Assembly (NCBI GenBank): GCA_014730235.1
Contig: WJIO01000186.1
Location: forward strand, 1-29,776
Direction of reading: 5' to 3'
DNA length: 29,776 nucleotides
From: Candidatus Poribacteria bacterium
Lineage (GTDB): Bacteria; Poribacteria; DTPJ01; WJIO01
Under the pieces are notes generated by a model. It did no database searches. It had not been told where the DNA came from and worked only from the letters and a program-made list of their open reading frames with translations. This document shows, one piece after another, positions 1-9,050 of the stretch; positions within the stretch are counted from its first letter, which is position 1, and every line of letters begins with the position of its first letter. A program made the position numbers and the translations under genes.

Positions 1-340
1 ATACTGTATATGTTGATGGTATATAATCACTAAAATGTGAAAGAACCCATGTATTTTCTACTTGGAAAGAAAATGCCTGTAAAGTAAATGAGGACATAAG
101 AAAAGCGAACGCGATAAAAAAAATTAAAAAAAGAGGGTTCTTTCTATAATTAAATAAAAAAATGCTTCCTGATATTAACGCGGTAATATAAAAAACTTGA
201 ATAGGATAATTTATAGAAATTAATGGAAAAATTAATACTCCCAATAATAGCAAAACTAATAGAATTGGATAATTAACTAAACGTTGATTTCCTTTAAACC
301 AATACCTCATATACTCAGCAAAATTATTATTATACCACAT
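1..340 (-). CDS. Partial integral membrane protein, probably O-antigen polymerase/ligase-like (C-terminus off the edge)
   Basis: A frame starting at ATG (338-340) stays open for 113 codons to the window edge, so the protein is truncated at its C-terminus by the edge. After a short polar N-terminus (MWYNNNFAEYMRYWFKG) come hydrophobic stretches that read as membrane segments at about residues 25-42, 46-62 and 70-85. The start overlaps the last codons of the upstream flippase gene by 11 bp, which suggests translational coupling in the same operon; a weak GGGA lies upstream. Position after Wzx and the membrane-rich character suggest a polysaccharide polymerase, ligase or other glycan membrane enzyme. 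That function is inference from context only, as no diagnostic loop is visible. Confidence 0.6.
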   Translation of the reverse strand, partial: MWYNNNFAEYMRYWFKGNQRLVNYPILLVLLLLGVLIFPLISINYPIQVFYITALISGSIFLFNYRKNPLFLIFFIAFAFLMSSFTLQAFSFQVENTWVLSHFSDYIPSTYTV

Positions 341-1799
341 TAAGAAATTTCCCACTTAACTTTGCCTTAACAATTTTTCGTAGACCGAGATCAAGACGGT
401 AAAGTATATATATATAAGCAATAGTTCCGATTCCAGCATTGATAATAACAACAAATACATTACTATAAATCCACACAAAAATTCCAGCAGGTAACAGCAA
501 AATAACCGAAAGTCCTATATACTTTAAAAGTAAGATGATACTCCAGGAAAAAGAAACATTATTATGACTAAACAATGAAAACAATAATATGATATATAGA
601 ACTCCATTTAAAATACCAAAACAAGCTAAGGCTGTTCGTGGTCCTCCTATTTTTGCTCCTAAAAAAAGACCAACCAATCGTGAGGAAACAAAGGCACATT
701 CCCATATAAGAATTTTTTTCTGACTCTGGCTTACTAAAAAAGAATGGGTAATGGGGGATACGATGAATTCAAATAGCATATATCCACTTAATATGCTTGT
801 GTAAACGCCTGCTTCAATCCATCTCTCACCGAAAATTCTGAATAATGCTGGAGCCAAAATACCTAAAGCAGCAATAGGAAAAACACCAATTTGGACTAAT
901 CGCTTGAATATGTTACTCATTATATCCGTCATATTCCCGGTTTCCCTGTAACTCTCAGCAGCAGCGGGAAGAAATACCTGGGCAACGGATTGGGCCATGA
1001 CCAATGTGGGAAGACCTATAAGTCTATAACCTAGAGAATAATAACCTACCACAGTAGTTGAATAAAATACACCAAGAATCATTGGCGGTAATTGACCGCG
1101 TATCGCATTAATTAATGCTGACCATGTATTATATATAGGAAATTTTTTATGAATTTTTGCCTGTAACCAAAGACCTGATAAAGTAATTCGGGATTTTCTA
1201 ATGTCATTGATTAATAATTTGCCCAGAATAAGTAAAATCATTACAAATGCGCATACCCAACCGACAACATATCCGACTATCAGACCAATTGATTGTGATC
1301 CAATCGTCAAACCAAATGCAGATGCAACAATCACAACTGAGAATGCCAAAGCAAATTCAGCCCAGGCTATAGAACCAAATCTATTTTTATATGAAACCCA
1401 GTATTTAAGCGCATTGTAAAAACCTATGGCAAAAGCCGCCAACGGTAAAAACCATAATAATATGTTTAACTCAGGAGCTTTATAGCGCAATGCGATGCTG
1501 GTTTTAACTAAGGGTATTATGATCAGGACAAGAATCGCAAAGACAAAAGCCAGTATAACACTTAAGACAAAGTTTTTACCGGCTTTTTCATCATTTTCCC
1601 CTAATGGTATAGATAAATCGTATCTGAAACAAGAAATCAAACCCAAAATAGCAGCGATTGAGACAAATATCTGACGAACACCAAAAACTTCTGGTGAGAA
1701 TAAACGCGTAAGTATTAAAGAACCAATGAGATTTATTACCTGGGCTCCTAATCTTCCGAAAACTAATTTTGTTATATTGGAACCCAGATTTTTACTCAT
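330..1799 (-). CDS. Wzx-type polysaccharide flippase (MOP superfamily)
   Basis: This 489-residue, highly hydrophobic protein has 12-14 apparent membrane segments, the usual size of lipid-linked oligosaccharide flippases. The N-terminus (SNITKLVFGRLGAQVINLIG, then LTRLFSPEVFGVRQIF) is typical of this family, where a glycine-rich first helix is followed by a 'LTRLFSPEVFG' loop. Such proteins move undecaprenyl-linked repeat units across the inner membrane before Wzy polymerisation, with chain length set by Wzz; a Wzz protein is encoded upstream in the same operon. Its ATG overlaps the stop of the upstream aminotransferase gene by one base (TAATG). The family is clear, but the exact substrate cannot be read from sequence. 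Confidence 0.9.
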   Translation of the reverse strand: MSKNLGSNITKLVFGRLGAQVINLIGSLILTRLFSPEVFGVRQIFVSIAAILGLISCFRYDLSIPLGENDEKAGKNFVLSVILAFVFAILVLIIIPLVKTSIALRYKAPELNILLWFLPLAAFAIGFYNALKYWVSYKNRFGSIAWAEFALAFSVVIVASAFGLTIGSQSIGLIVGYVVGWVCAFVMILLILGKLLINDIRKSRITLSGLWLQAKIHKKFPIYNTWSALINAIRGQLPPMILGVFYSTTVVGYYSLGYRLIGLPTLVMAQSVAQVFLPAAAESYRETGNMTDIMSNIFKRLVQIGVFPIAALGILAPALFRIFGERWIEAGVYTSILSGYMLFEFIVSPITHSFLVSQSQKKILIWECAFVSSRLVGLFLGAKIGGPRTALACFGILNGVLYIILLFSLFSHNNVSFSWSIILLLKYIGLSVILLLPAGIFVWIYSNVFVVIINAGIGTIAYIYILYRLDLGLRKIVKAKLSGKFLNVV

Positions 1800-2905
1800 T
1801 ATTTAACAAGATAATCTTTTATTGCATTTACTATCTGTTCTTGTTGACTTTTGGTTACTTCAGAATATATTGGCAATGCCAGAACCTCATCTGCTGTCTT
1901 TTCCGAAACAGGAAGCTGACCCTTCTGATAACCTAACTCTTGATAACAATCCTGCAAATGCAAAGGGATGGGATAATATATCTGAGTGCTTATCTCATTT
2001 TTATTAAGATATTCTTTTAGGTTGTCTCTGTCTTTAACACCGACGACATACTGGTGATAAATATGGTAATTATATTCATGACAGAAAGGAGTAACCACAT
2101 CTGCTAAATCTGTCAACAGGGAATTATATAGATCGGCATTTTTTCTCCTGGATTCATTCCACTGGTCAATATATTTTAGCTTTGCCAGAAGAACGGCAGC
2201 CTGGATAGCGTCAAGACGACTGTTAAGACCTACTACAGAATGATTATATTTAATTTTGCTACCATGAACCCTCAGCATCCTTACTTTTTTTTCCAGTTCT
2301 TTATTATTAGTCAATACCATACCACCATCACCATATCCACCCAGGTTTTTTGTGGGGAAAAAGCTTAAGCAACCAAGATGTCCTATGGAACCAGCCATTC
2401 TGCCTTTATATTTAGCTCCGATTGCCTGGGCAGCATCCTCGATCACGTATAAATTATTTTTTTCGGCAATTTCCATTATCGGATCCATATCAGCGCATTG
2501 ACCGTATAGATGAACCGGAATTATGGCTTTTGTTTTCTCTGTAATCTTATCTGCTATTAGCTGAGGATTGATATTGTATGTCTTTGGATCTATATCTACA
2601 AAAACAGGTTTTGCCCCTAAACGTGAAATAGAACCGGCTGTGGCAAAAAATGTAAATGGAGTTGTTATAACTTCATCCCCATGACCAATATCCAGAGCCA
2701 TCAGGGATAATAATAAAGCATCTGTTCCTGATGCAACCCCAATCCCATGTTTTATTTGGCAGTAATCAGCTATCCGCTCTTCCAATTCTCCCACTTTTGG
2801 CCCCAGAACGAAATATTGGCTTTCAACTACTTCGGAAATAGCCTGATCAATTTCTTCTTTTATACTTTTGTATTGTTTTACCAGGTCAATAAAGGGTACT
2901 GACAT
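1799..2905 (-). CDS. DegT/DnrJ/EryC1/StrS-family sugar aminotransferase, WbpE-like
   Basis: This 368-residue PLP-dependent aminotransferase has the PLP lysine in SFFPTKNLGGYGDGG (K186). It also has the cofactor-contacting IEDAAQ motif (D157, Q160) and the GTDALLL loop near residue 60. These enzymes transaminate 3- or 4-keto nucleotide sugars. The start MSVPFIDL and the WbpD-like acetyltransferase directly upstream make a WbpE-type role likely: amination of UDP-2-acetamido-2-deoxy-3-oxo-glucuronate on the way to 2,3-diacetamido uronic acids. That substrate is inferred from the gene pair. A good ribosome site (AAGAGG) precedes the ATG. The WbpB/WbpA-type dehydrogenases expected in the pathway are not in the window. 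Confidence 0.9.
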   Translation of the reverse strand: MSVPFIDLVKQYKSIKEEIDQAISEVVESQYFVLGPKVGELEERIADYCQIKHGIGVASGTDALLLSLMALDIGHGDEVITTPFTFFATAGSISRLGAKPVFVDIDPKTYNINPQLIADKITEKTKAIIPVHLYGQCADMDPIMEIAEKNNLYVIEDAAQAIGAKYKGRMAGSIGHLGCLSFFPTKNLGGYGDGGMVLTNNKELEKKVRMLRVHGSKIKYNHSVVGLNSRLDAIQAAVLLAKLKYIDQWNESRRKNADLYNSLLTDLADVVTPFCHEYNYHIYHQYVVGVKDRDNLKEYLNKNEISTQIYYPIPLHLQDCYQELGYQKGQLPVSEKTADEVLALPIYSEVTKSQQEQIVNAIKDYLVK

Positions 2906-2936
2906 GTAATAACCTCTTAATCAAAATTATTATATA

Positions 2937-3536
2937 CTAATCTATACGTTTAACGTGAGAATCTTTCTTTTCATATTTTTTCTTACAATTATGACATTCA
3001 GCAAATCCATCATCATCAACAGGATTTCCATGACTAAAAATTAGCTTTTCACCACATTCACACATCCAACCGGCTATACGGGTTGCGTTACCATAAACAA
3101 GGGCGTAATCGGGAACATCTTTAGTCACCACAGCTCCTGCACCAACGAAGGCGTATCTTCCAACATTATGGCCACATATTACGGTAGCATTAGCTCCGAT
3201 TGTTGCACCTTCCCTGATGAGTGTTGGGCTGTATTCATCTATGTCCCTGCGTATTTCTGCCCGGGGATTAATTACATTGGTAAAAACCATAGAAGGACCG
3301 CAAAACACGTTATCCTCTATAGTTACCATGTCATAAACTGACACGTTGTTCTGAATTCTTACATTATTGCCTATTTTCGCTTTTCCACTGATAAATACAT
3401 TCTGTCCCAAGACGCAATTTTCACCAATTTGTGCATTACTCATGACATGGCAAAAATGCCATATTTTTGTGCCTTTGCCAATATTTGCGCCTTCATCAAC
3501 TATGGCAGAATCATGAATGAAATATTCGCCGCTCAA
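2937..3536 (-). CDS. WbpD-like UDP-amino-sugar N-acetyltransferase with C-terminal zinc ribbon
   Basis: This 199-residue left-handed beta-helix acyltransferase has many hexapeptide repeats ([40 protein letters not shown]). Motifs such as [20 protein letters not shown] and VGAGAVV match the WbpD/WlbB family, which N-acetylates the 3-amino group of UDP-2-acetamido-3-amino-uronate. The tail carries C159-x-C161 and C181-x2-C184, a probable zinc ribbon after the catalytic domain. The start appears to be TTG at 3534-3536, because GGAGG lies 6 bases upstream and the family's N-terminus ([13 protein letters not shown]) begins there. It sits directly upstream of the aminotransferase that would make its substrate. 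Confidence 0.9.
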   Translation of the reverse strand: MSGEYFIHDSAIVDEGANIGKGTKIWHFCHVMSNAQIGENCVLGQNVFISGKAKIGNNVRIQNNVSVYDMVTIEDNVFCGPSMVFTNVINPRAEIRRDIDEYSPTLIREGATIGANATVICGHNVGRYAFVGAGAVVTKDVPDYALVYGNATRIAGWMCECGEKLIFSHGNPVDDDGFAECHNCKKKYEKKDSHVKRID

Positions 3537-3570
3537 TATATACCTCCATCACAGATAAGAGATTTTCAAA

Positions 3571-4173
3571 CTATAAATAACCAAGAGATTTTAACCTTTG
3601 TTTAATTTTTTCTTCCTCTTCAGAATCATAAGCAAGAGATTCTGAAGCTGGGGGAATAAGTCCTGCCAATTCCAAATATCTTATGATTTTCTCGGCACTT
3701 TCTTCTACATTTTCTTTATCTGTGTCCACTATAATTGTCGGATTTTCTGGTTCTTCATACGGGTCTGATATACCAGTGAAGTTTTTTATTTCACCAGACA
3801 AGGCTTTTTTATACATACCCTTTACATCCCTCTCAATACATACTTCCACTGGACATCTTACAAAGACCTCAATGAAATTATCAATCCCGACTTTAATTTG
3901 TTCACGAACTTCACGATATGGGGAGACAAAAGCAGCAATAACAGCCACGCCATTTCTGGAAAGCAGTTTAGCTATGAATCCCATACGACTTATGTGGGTA
4001 TCCCTGTCTTTCTTACTGAATCCTAAGTCCTTGCTTAAGTGAGTCCGAACTTCATCACCATCCAGAGATTCCACGTTAAGGCCTCTGTTCCTTAGTTCTT
4101 TTTCAATTATTTCCGCAATAGTGGTCTTTCCTGAGCACGGAAGACCAGTAAACCATAGAGTAAATCCTGACAT
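3571..4173 (-). CDS. cysC: Adenylylsulfate (APS) kinase
   Basis: This 200-residue P-loop kinase phosphorylates APS to 3'-phosphoadenylyl sulfate (PAPS). The Walker A motif GLPCSGKT is at residues 10-17, followed by the APS-kinase signatures LDGDEVR, DLGFSKKDR and FVSPYREVRE. The region after KNFTGISDPYEEPENP is also typical of CysC. An ATG with GGAGAT six bases upstream is used. It lies in one operon with ATP sulfurylase (Sat) and an alkaline-phosphatase-superfamily gene, inside a polysaccharide cluster. PAPS here more probably serves glycan sulfation than cysteine synthesis, as no PAPS or sulfite reductase is present; that is inference. Confidence 0.95.
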   Translation of the reverse strand: MSGFTLWFTGLPCSGKTTIAEIIEKELRNRGLNVESLDGDEVRTHLSKDLGFSKKDRDTHISRMGFIAKLLSRNGVAVIAAFVSPYREVREQIKVGIDNFIEVFVRCPVEVCIERDVKGMYKKALSGEIKNFTGISDPYEEPENPTIIVDTDKENVEESAEKIIRYLELAGLIPPASESLAYDSEEEEKIKQRLKSLGYL

Positions 4174-4196
4174 AGTTATATCTCCAGTTGTTGTTA

Positions 4197-5594
4197 TTAA
4201 AAATCAATAACCTTTCCCTGCATATCATCAGGTATAGATATATTCATCAATTTCAAAATTGTAGGAGCGCAGTCCATAACATGGATATCAGTAATTTTAC
4301 CACTTACTTTGCTATTTGGTACGCTCATTATAAACATGCCGTATTGAGCGTGGTTGGCATCATCCGGACCTGTATCGTTTTCAAAGGTATGTATGGTTTT
4401 TAACCCCACACTACCAACCGAACGCCATGAAAGATCGCCAAAATATATTATAAGATCTGGCGGGATACCTTTACAGACTTTATATATATCCTGAGGTTTA
4501 AATACTTTCGTTCCTATGGGATTACCTTTGTCATCTCCCAGGTCTTTGAGCTTTTCTGTCAATTCATCCCTGATTTTTTCATAGTCCATCTGAGGAACAA
4601 TTCCCCTGGGTTCCCTATCTTTTACATTGAGAAAAACTCGGGCGTAATAGCCACCTTCACCCCATGCACGAGTGTTTTCCCAATCAATATTTTCACTAGC
4701 TAGACGGGTTACCTCATCAGGATATTCCTTTAATTTCAGATAACCTTCCTGGATCATCCATTCGTTTATACATATTCCGCCATCCATAGGCTTTACTCCA
4801 TGATCCGATACTACTATAACCGCGGTATCTTCTCCGGCAGTTTCAATGAGGTCACCAGCAATTTCATCGAGATATTCATAGTATTCTCTGGCTATGTCCT
4901 TATATTTTGTGGGTATATAATCCCTGTGGTTTTCGTCAATAAAGCGCCAGAGTCCATGATGAAGCCTATCAGGTCCCATCTCTACCATCATAAAGAAATC
5001 CCAATCACTTGTTGTCATAAGGTGTTTCGCGACTTTATGGCGTTTTTCTGTCATCTCGAATATTTCATTAACGATCTGAGCTTTGTCGTCAGTTCTGAAA
5101 TTTTCTACATCCAGCATATATCCATCAGCTATCCGTTCCACTTCCTGTTTTAATTCCGGAGGATATGTATATTCGCTTTCGGTGCTGGGAGTCAGGAAAG
5201 ATGTTACCATACATCCATTAAGGGGTTTTGGTGGGTAAGTTTGGGGAACTCCGATAATAATGGAGTTTTTGTCGTGTTTTGAAAGAATATCCCAAACTGT
5301 GTTTTCTTTTACCATAGTTGAGTTGGCGATGGACATTCCATCATATGAGTGATCAGGTCTATTTCTAAAACCATAGAAACCTAGAGTTCCGGGATCTTTG
5401 CTGGTCATCATAGACATCCATGCCGGGCATGTAATAGCGGGTATAGTGCTTTCGATTTCTCCATAAATTCCATTATCCATAAGCTTCTTCATATTTGGCA
5501 TATCATCGAGATATTTGTCAAAAACCAATTGAGGCGCGCCACAGTCCCAACCTATTACCAGAACTTTCTTTATTTTCTTTCTTCTTTTAAACAT
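4197..5594 (-). CDS. Alkaline-phosphatase-superfamily phosphodiesterase/nucleotide pyrophosphatase-like protein
   Basis: This 465-residue protein fits the type I phosphodiesterase/nucleotide pyrophosphatase family. It has VLVIGWDCGAPQ with metal ligand D17, PAITCPAWMSMMTS with a likely nucleophile T55, MVEMGPDRLHHG, VVSDHGVKPMDGG, and a late NHAQYGMFIM metal-binding histidine. No signal peptide is seen: the N-terminus MFKRRKKIKK is basic and runs straight into the first strand, so it is probably cytoplasmic. It overlaps the sat stop by one base (TAATG) and is followed by cysC, which ties it to sulfate activation or transfer. Possible roles are hydrolysis of PAP/APS-type nucleotides or of a glycan phosphodiester. 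The substrate cannot be decided from sequence. Confidence 0.85.
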   Translation of the reverse strand: MFKRRKKIKKVLVIGWDCGAPQLVFDKYLDDMPNMKKLMDNGIYGEIESTIPAITCPAWMSMMTSKDPGTLGFYGFRNRPDHSYDGMSIANSTMVKENTVWDILSKHDKNSIIIGVPQTYPPKPLNGCMVTSFLTPSTESEYTYPPELKQEVERIADGYMLDVENFRTDDKAQIVNEIFEMTEKRHKVAKHLMTTSDWDFFMMVEMGPDRLHHGLWRFIDENHRDYIPTKYKDIAREYYEYLDEIAGDLIETAGEDTAVIVVSDHGVKPMDGGICINEWMIQEGYLKLKEYPDEVTRLASENIDWENTRAWGEGGYYARVFLNVKDREPRGIVPQMDYEKIRDELTEKLKDLGDDKGNPIGTKVFKPQDIYKVCKGIPPDLIIYFGDLSWRSVGSVGLKTIHTFENDTGPDDANHAQYGMFIMSVPNSKVSGKITDIHVMDCAPTILKLMNISIPDDMQGKVIDF

Positions 5595-6757
5595 TAAGCT
5601 ACCCCTCGGCTTGCCTTCATTAATATCTGAGCAACTTCAGGACGTGTAAATTCTTCCGGTAAGTCTTTACCTTCTGACAGCATTCCCCGTACTTTTGTTC
5701 CACTCAGAAAAACATGTGATTCTTTTCCATGAGGGCAGGTTTTCCCTGTAGCCATGCCGTCACATTCCTTACAGTAGAAGGCGTGTTCAAATTTTAGCGG
5801 TATAATACCTATTTCTTCAGGCTTAAACTCATCAAAAATTTTCTGTGCATCGTAAGTGCCATAATAATTAGCCACACCAGCATGATCTCTACCTACGATA
5901 AAGTGTGTGCATCCGTAATTTTTTCTTGCTATGGCATGGAGGATTGCCTCTTTTGGACCTGCGTATCTCATAGCTGCGGGAAATACCGACATTACTGTGC
6001 GGTTTTTGGGATAATATTTTTCCAGTATTATCCTGTAACATTCTATGCGTACATCGGCAGGAATATCATCTTTTTTTGTTGCCCCTACCAGGGGATGAAG
6101 CAAAAGACCATCCACAGTTTCCAGAGCGCATTTCTGGATATATTCATGAGCCCGGTGTATTGGATTGCGCGTCTGAAAAGCCACAACACTGCTCCAGCCT
6201 TTATAATGGAAAAGAAGCCTTGTTTCCTTTGGGTCAAGCAGCACGCCCTCTATCTCACCATGATCCGGACGGTTAATCATTACGACATTACCGGCCAAAA
6301 GCACATCACCCTTCTCATATAAAGCTGCAACTCCGGGATGGGCAATATCTGTCGTTCCATAAACGACTTGCGCTTCTTTTTCCCTGTCATAATCGTATTT
6401 CTCATCCAGATATAAGACACCCATCACCTCTCCATTTTGGTCACAAAGTGCTACATCGTTATCCAGGGCATATTTACTTGCATCGTCTTTACTTACAGCC
6501 AGAGTTATTGGGATAGTCCAAGGACAGCCGCTTGCCAGTCGGTTATTTTCAAGTACGCTATTATAATCTTTTTGACCCATAAAGCCTTCAAGAGGACTGA
6601 AAGCTCCTATGGAGATCATCTCCAGATCTGAGATTTCCCTCTTATTTAATGTAACTTTTTCCATACCCGGAATCCGTTCAATTAGATAATCCCGAACAGG
6701 CCCTTCACCAATACTGTTGATTAGCTTGCCGCCGTGCGGATCGATCAAATGCTTCAT
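5594..6757 (-). CDS. sat: Sulfate adenylyltransferase (ATP sulfurylase)
   Basis: This 387-residue homo-oligomeric ATP sulfurylase makes APS and pyrophosphate from sulfate and ATP. The catalytic motif QTRNPIHRAHEY is at residues 195-206 and GRDHAG at 289-294, with MISIGAFSPLEGFM near residue 48. C329, C332 and C341 followed by a histidine form the zinc site found in many prokaryotic single-chain enzymes. It is the Sat type, not the CysD/CysN type. A clear AGGGG lies upstream of the ATG, three bases after the kinase gene stops. With cysC two genes downstream it forms a PAPS-producing pair within the polysaccharide operon. Confidence 0.96.
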   Translation of the reverse strand: MKHLIDPHGGKLINSIGEGPVRDYLIERIPGMEKVTLNKREISDLEMISIGAFSPLEGFMGQKDYNSVLENNRLASGCPWTIPITLAVSKDDASKYALDNDVALCDQNGEVMGVLYLDEKYDYDREKEAQVVYGTTDIAHPGVAALYEKGDVLLAGNVVMINRPDHGEIEGVLLDPKETRLLFHYKGWSSVVAFQTRNPIHRAHEYIQKCALETVDGLLLHPLVGATKKDDIPADVRIECYRIILEKYYPKNRTVMSVFPAAMRYAGPKEAILHAIARKNYGCTHFIVGRDHAGVANYYGTYDAQKIFDEFKPEEIGIIPLKFEHAFYCKECDGMATGKTCPHGKESHVFLSGTKVRGMLSEGKDLPEEFTRPEVAQILMKASRGVA

Positions 6758-6760
6758 CTA

Positions 6761-8656
6761 TTACCCCTTATGTTTTATACGAGTAAAATTTAAGACAGTG
6801 CCAATAACATTACTTCCGGAATTTTCTAATATCCCCTGGGTATCGTTTACATATTCTCTGTTAGTGGTATCTGCCTTTATCACAAGGATAGTAGCATCAA
6901 CTTTTGAGCCAATAGCTGCTGGGATAGCAGACGATGCCAGAGATTGGGAATCAAAAATTACTATATCGAAATTATTTGTTATATCTTCTAATATGCGATC
7001 AAAATGGGAAGATGAAAAATATGAAGAATTAGTATTGTATTCACTTCTACCTGATGTCATAACGCTTAATCCATCTGTTTCTGTTAAAGTAATTGCATCA
7101 TCCCAATCTGAATTTCCCTCCAGAATATCAAATAATCCCTGTTTCTGGTCTAATTCCATAATCCTGTCTACATCCGGTGTTTTATTATCAGAATCAATCA
7201 GTAATACCTTAAGATCTGACAAAGCAAAGCACAATGCCAGATTTGCAGAAACTGAGGTTTTACCTTCACCGTCCAGAGAACTTGTGACAAGTAAAGTTAA
7301 ACCTTTTGACTTATTCTTTAATATTTCAATTTTTGCCGTTGTTTCTAAATATAGCATATCATAGGAGTTTTTGTAAAGATCATTGAGCTTTCCGGGGGGT
7401 ATTTTATTGATAATTGTTTCTTTTATTTCATGGTGGTTTCTTAGCCTGGGGATAACTCCCAGAACAGGCAGATTCAAAGATTCAGCTAGTGATTTTGGGT
7501 CATGAATTGTTTTATCTGTAAATATTTTAAAGAAGGCAAGAGTTAATCCTAAAAATCCACCGGCCAGAATACTTGCGGCAAATATTATTTTTCTTTTAGG
7601 TTTGCTGGGATATAAAGGTTCTGCCGCTTCTTCTATGATCTCAGTGGTGTTTCGCTGCATTATATGTTGGGCCTTTAACTCTTCGTGCTTTGTTACAAGA
7701 AGACTGTAAACCTGTTGATTAAAAACCACCTCAGCCGCCAATTCAGTCAGACCAAATTGCTTATTATATTTCTCAAAGGCCTTTTCCTCTTCTTCTTTAA
7801 GCCTTTCTCTGGTTTCCTTCAATTGGGCTTTTAAATTTACGACTTTTGGATCACTAGGAGGGTAACTTTTTTTTAACACATCCAGTTCTATTTCCAATTC
7901 CATTACAGCCGATCTGAGCTTTGCAATGGTCTGGGGTACTTCCGGAATCATAAACTTAGAACTATCGCCGCCTATTTGATTTCCCGCACCTATTAATAAA
8001 GGACTAAAAGCAGTTGGGATACCCTCACCTGTTTCATTTTGGTACAGCCGGTTTCTTGAATCTACCAGTTCACCCTTTACTTCCTTAAGTTTATTTTCCA
8101 TTTGTGTGATTAATTCATTCCAGGCTTTTTGTTGAGATTTATTGGCAAAATCTATATACTCAATGGCAACCTGGTCTGTAATTTCTTTTGCTTCCTTGGG
8201 TGTATCCCCTGCCGCTGATATATCTATTAAATTTGTCCTTCCTCTTTGTCTAACTTCAAGGTTTTCCTGAAATTTATTTATAATCATCCGCATGTCCATA
8301 TCGGTGTTTTTTGGCTTCTTATCCAGCCCGAGCTCCTTTATTACCTTTTCTGATATAGTTCTGCTTTTGATTATTTCCACTTCTGTGGTAACATCCCCGG
8401 CCTGTCCGATAGGTAAAAACGCCCCAAGGGCAGCAGCCAACCCACCTCCGGATTGTGTTGGAATCTTTATGACCGCTTTGGATGTATATTGTCTTGGTGT
8501 AACCAGGAGAAATATCAGGGTTGCACTTACAACAATCCCAAAAGGTATAATGATTAACCACTTTCTCCTTAACAATTCGTTCCAATATTCACTTAATCGG
8601 ATTTCCTTTTCTCCAGTATATTCAGGCATTTGACCTGATGGAGATGGTGATTTCAT
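6761..8656 (-). CDS. Wzz chain-length determinant fused to BY-type tyrosine kinase (Wzc/CpsD-like)
   Basis: This 631-residue inner-membrane protein controls polysaccharide polymerisation and export. The Wzz domain starts after a cytoplasmic N-terminus, with a first membrane helix at about 33-53. A coiled-coil periplasmic section follows at about 180-340. The proline-rich EPLYPSKPKR precedes a second helix at about 357-378. The kinase domain follows, with Walker A (SSLDGEGKTS, 459-468), Walker A' (LLIDSDN, 485-491) and Walker B (IVIFDS, about 565-570). The usual C-terminal tyrosine cluster is missing: the protein ends at FTRIKHKG, so autophosphorylation control may differ. It is the first large gene of the operon. 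Confidence 0.93.
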   Translation of the reverse strand: MKSPSPSGQMPEYTGEKEIRLSEYWNELLRRKWLIIIPFGIVVSATLIFLLVTPRQYTSKAVIKIPTQSGGGLAAALGAFLPIGQAGDVTTEVEIIKSRTISEKVIKELGLDKKPKNTDMDMRMIINKFQENLEVRQRGRTNLIDISAAGDTPKEAKEITDQVAIEYIDFANKSQQKAWNELITQMENKLKEVKGELVDSRNRLYQNETGEGIPTAFSPLLIGAGNQIGGDSSKFMIPEVPQTIAKLRSAVMELEIELDVLKKSYPPSDPKVVNLKAQLKETRERLKEEEEKAFEKYNKQFGLTELAAEVVFNQQVYSLLVTKHEELKAQHIMQRNTTEIIEEAAEPLYPSKPKRKIIFAASILAGGFLGLTLAFFKIFTDKTIHDPKSLAESLNLPVLGVIPRLRNHHEIKETIINKIPPGKLNDLYKNSYDMLYLETTAKIEILKNKSKGLTLLVTSSLDGEGKTSVSANLALCFALSDLKVLLIDSDNKTPDVDRIMELDQKQGLFDILEGNSDWDDAITLTETDGLSVMTSGRSEYNTNSSYFSSSHFDRILEDITNNFDIVIFDSQSLASSAIPAAIGSKVDATILVIKADTTNREYVNDTQGILENSGSNVIGTVLNFTRIKHKG

Positions 8657-8743
8657 TATAATATACTCTCCGGAAGATTAGCTTGCAGGATTAACCGGGG
8701 TATGTCAATACTTCCATAACAAAAGGACGGAAATTTAAAATAT

Positions 8744-8974
8744 TTAACCTTGCTCTTCCTGGAGCGAGGTTTTTGAGTTAGAAAGTTTTTCAACATACCA
8801 CTCTTCAAAATCTTTCTTGCGTATTATGTAGCTACCTTCTATTTTAACCGCAGGTAGTTTCCCCTCTCTACACCAACGTTGTATGGTTGCAAGATTTTTT
8901 TTGAGAGCTTGGGCCAATTGTTTTGTTGTAAGAAATTCATCCTCAAATACAGGTGGGTTCACCATAACCTCCAT
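8744..8974 (-). CDS. Excisionase/MerR-type helix-turn-helix DNA-binding protein
   Basis: This 76-residue protein is essentially one winged HTH of the excisionase family: FLTTKQLAQALKKNLATIQR followed by WCREGKLPAVKIEGSYIIRKKDFEEWY. Such domains bind DNA; many of them sit alone in bacterial chromosomes as regulators rather than phage excisionases. No integrase or phage gene is nearby. It heads the polysaccharide operon, 87 bp before the Wzz gene, and lies just downstream of a consensus promoter, so local regulation of glycan genes is plausible but inferred. The start is uncertain: ATG at 8974 has a poor ribosome site, while GTG at 8962 (in frame) has GGAGG five bases upstream. Confidence 0.75.
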   Translation of the reverse strand: MEVMVNPPVFEDEFLTTKQLAQALKKNLATIQRWCREGKLPAVKIEGSYIIRKKDFEEWYVEKLSNSKTSLQEEQG

Positions 8975-9050
8975 CTCAGTATCTGTTGAATCTAATCAGG
9001 TGTTATGTGTCAAAAAACGTCGCAAATAATAAGTTATTTCAACCCACAAA

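Noticed and set aside
6717-7364. Long plus-strand open frame of about 215 codons
   Set aside because: It is antisense to the well-supported Wzz-kinase and sat genes; its translation has no recognisable domain and is typical of a shadow frame.
8319-8585. Second minus-strand frame of 88 codons inside the Wzz-kinase gene
   Set aside because: It overlaps the Wzz domain in another frame and shows no domain or ribosome site. The main frame is uninterrupted there, so it is not evidence of a frameshift.
8744-8974. Excisionase gene as a sign of a prophage or integrative element
   Set aside because: No integrase, attachment-site repeat or phage gene is nearby, and the gene is followed directly by polysaccharide genes.
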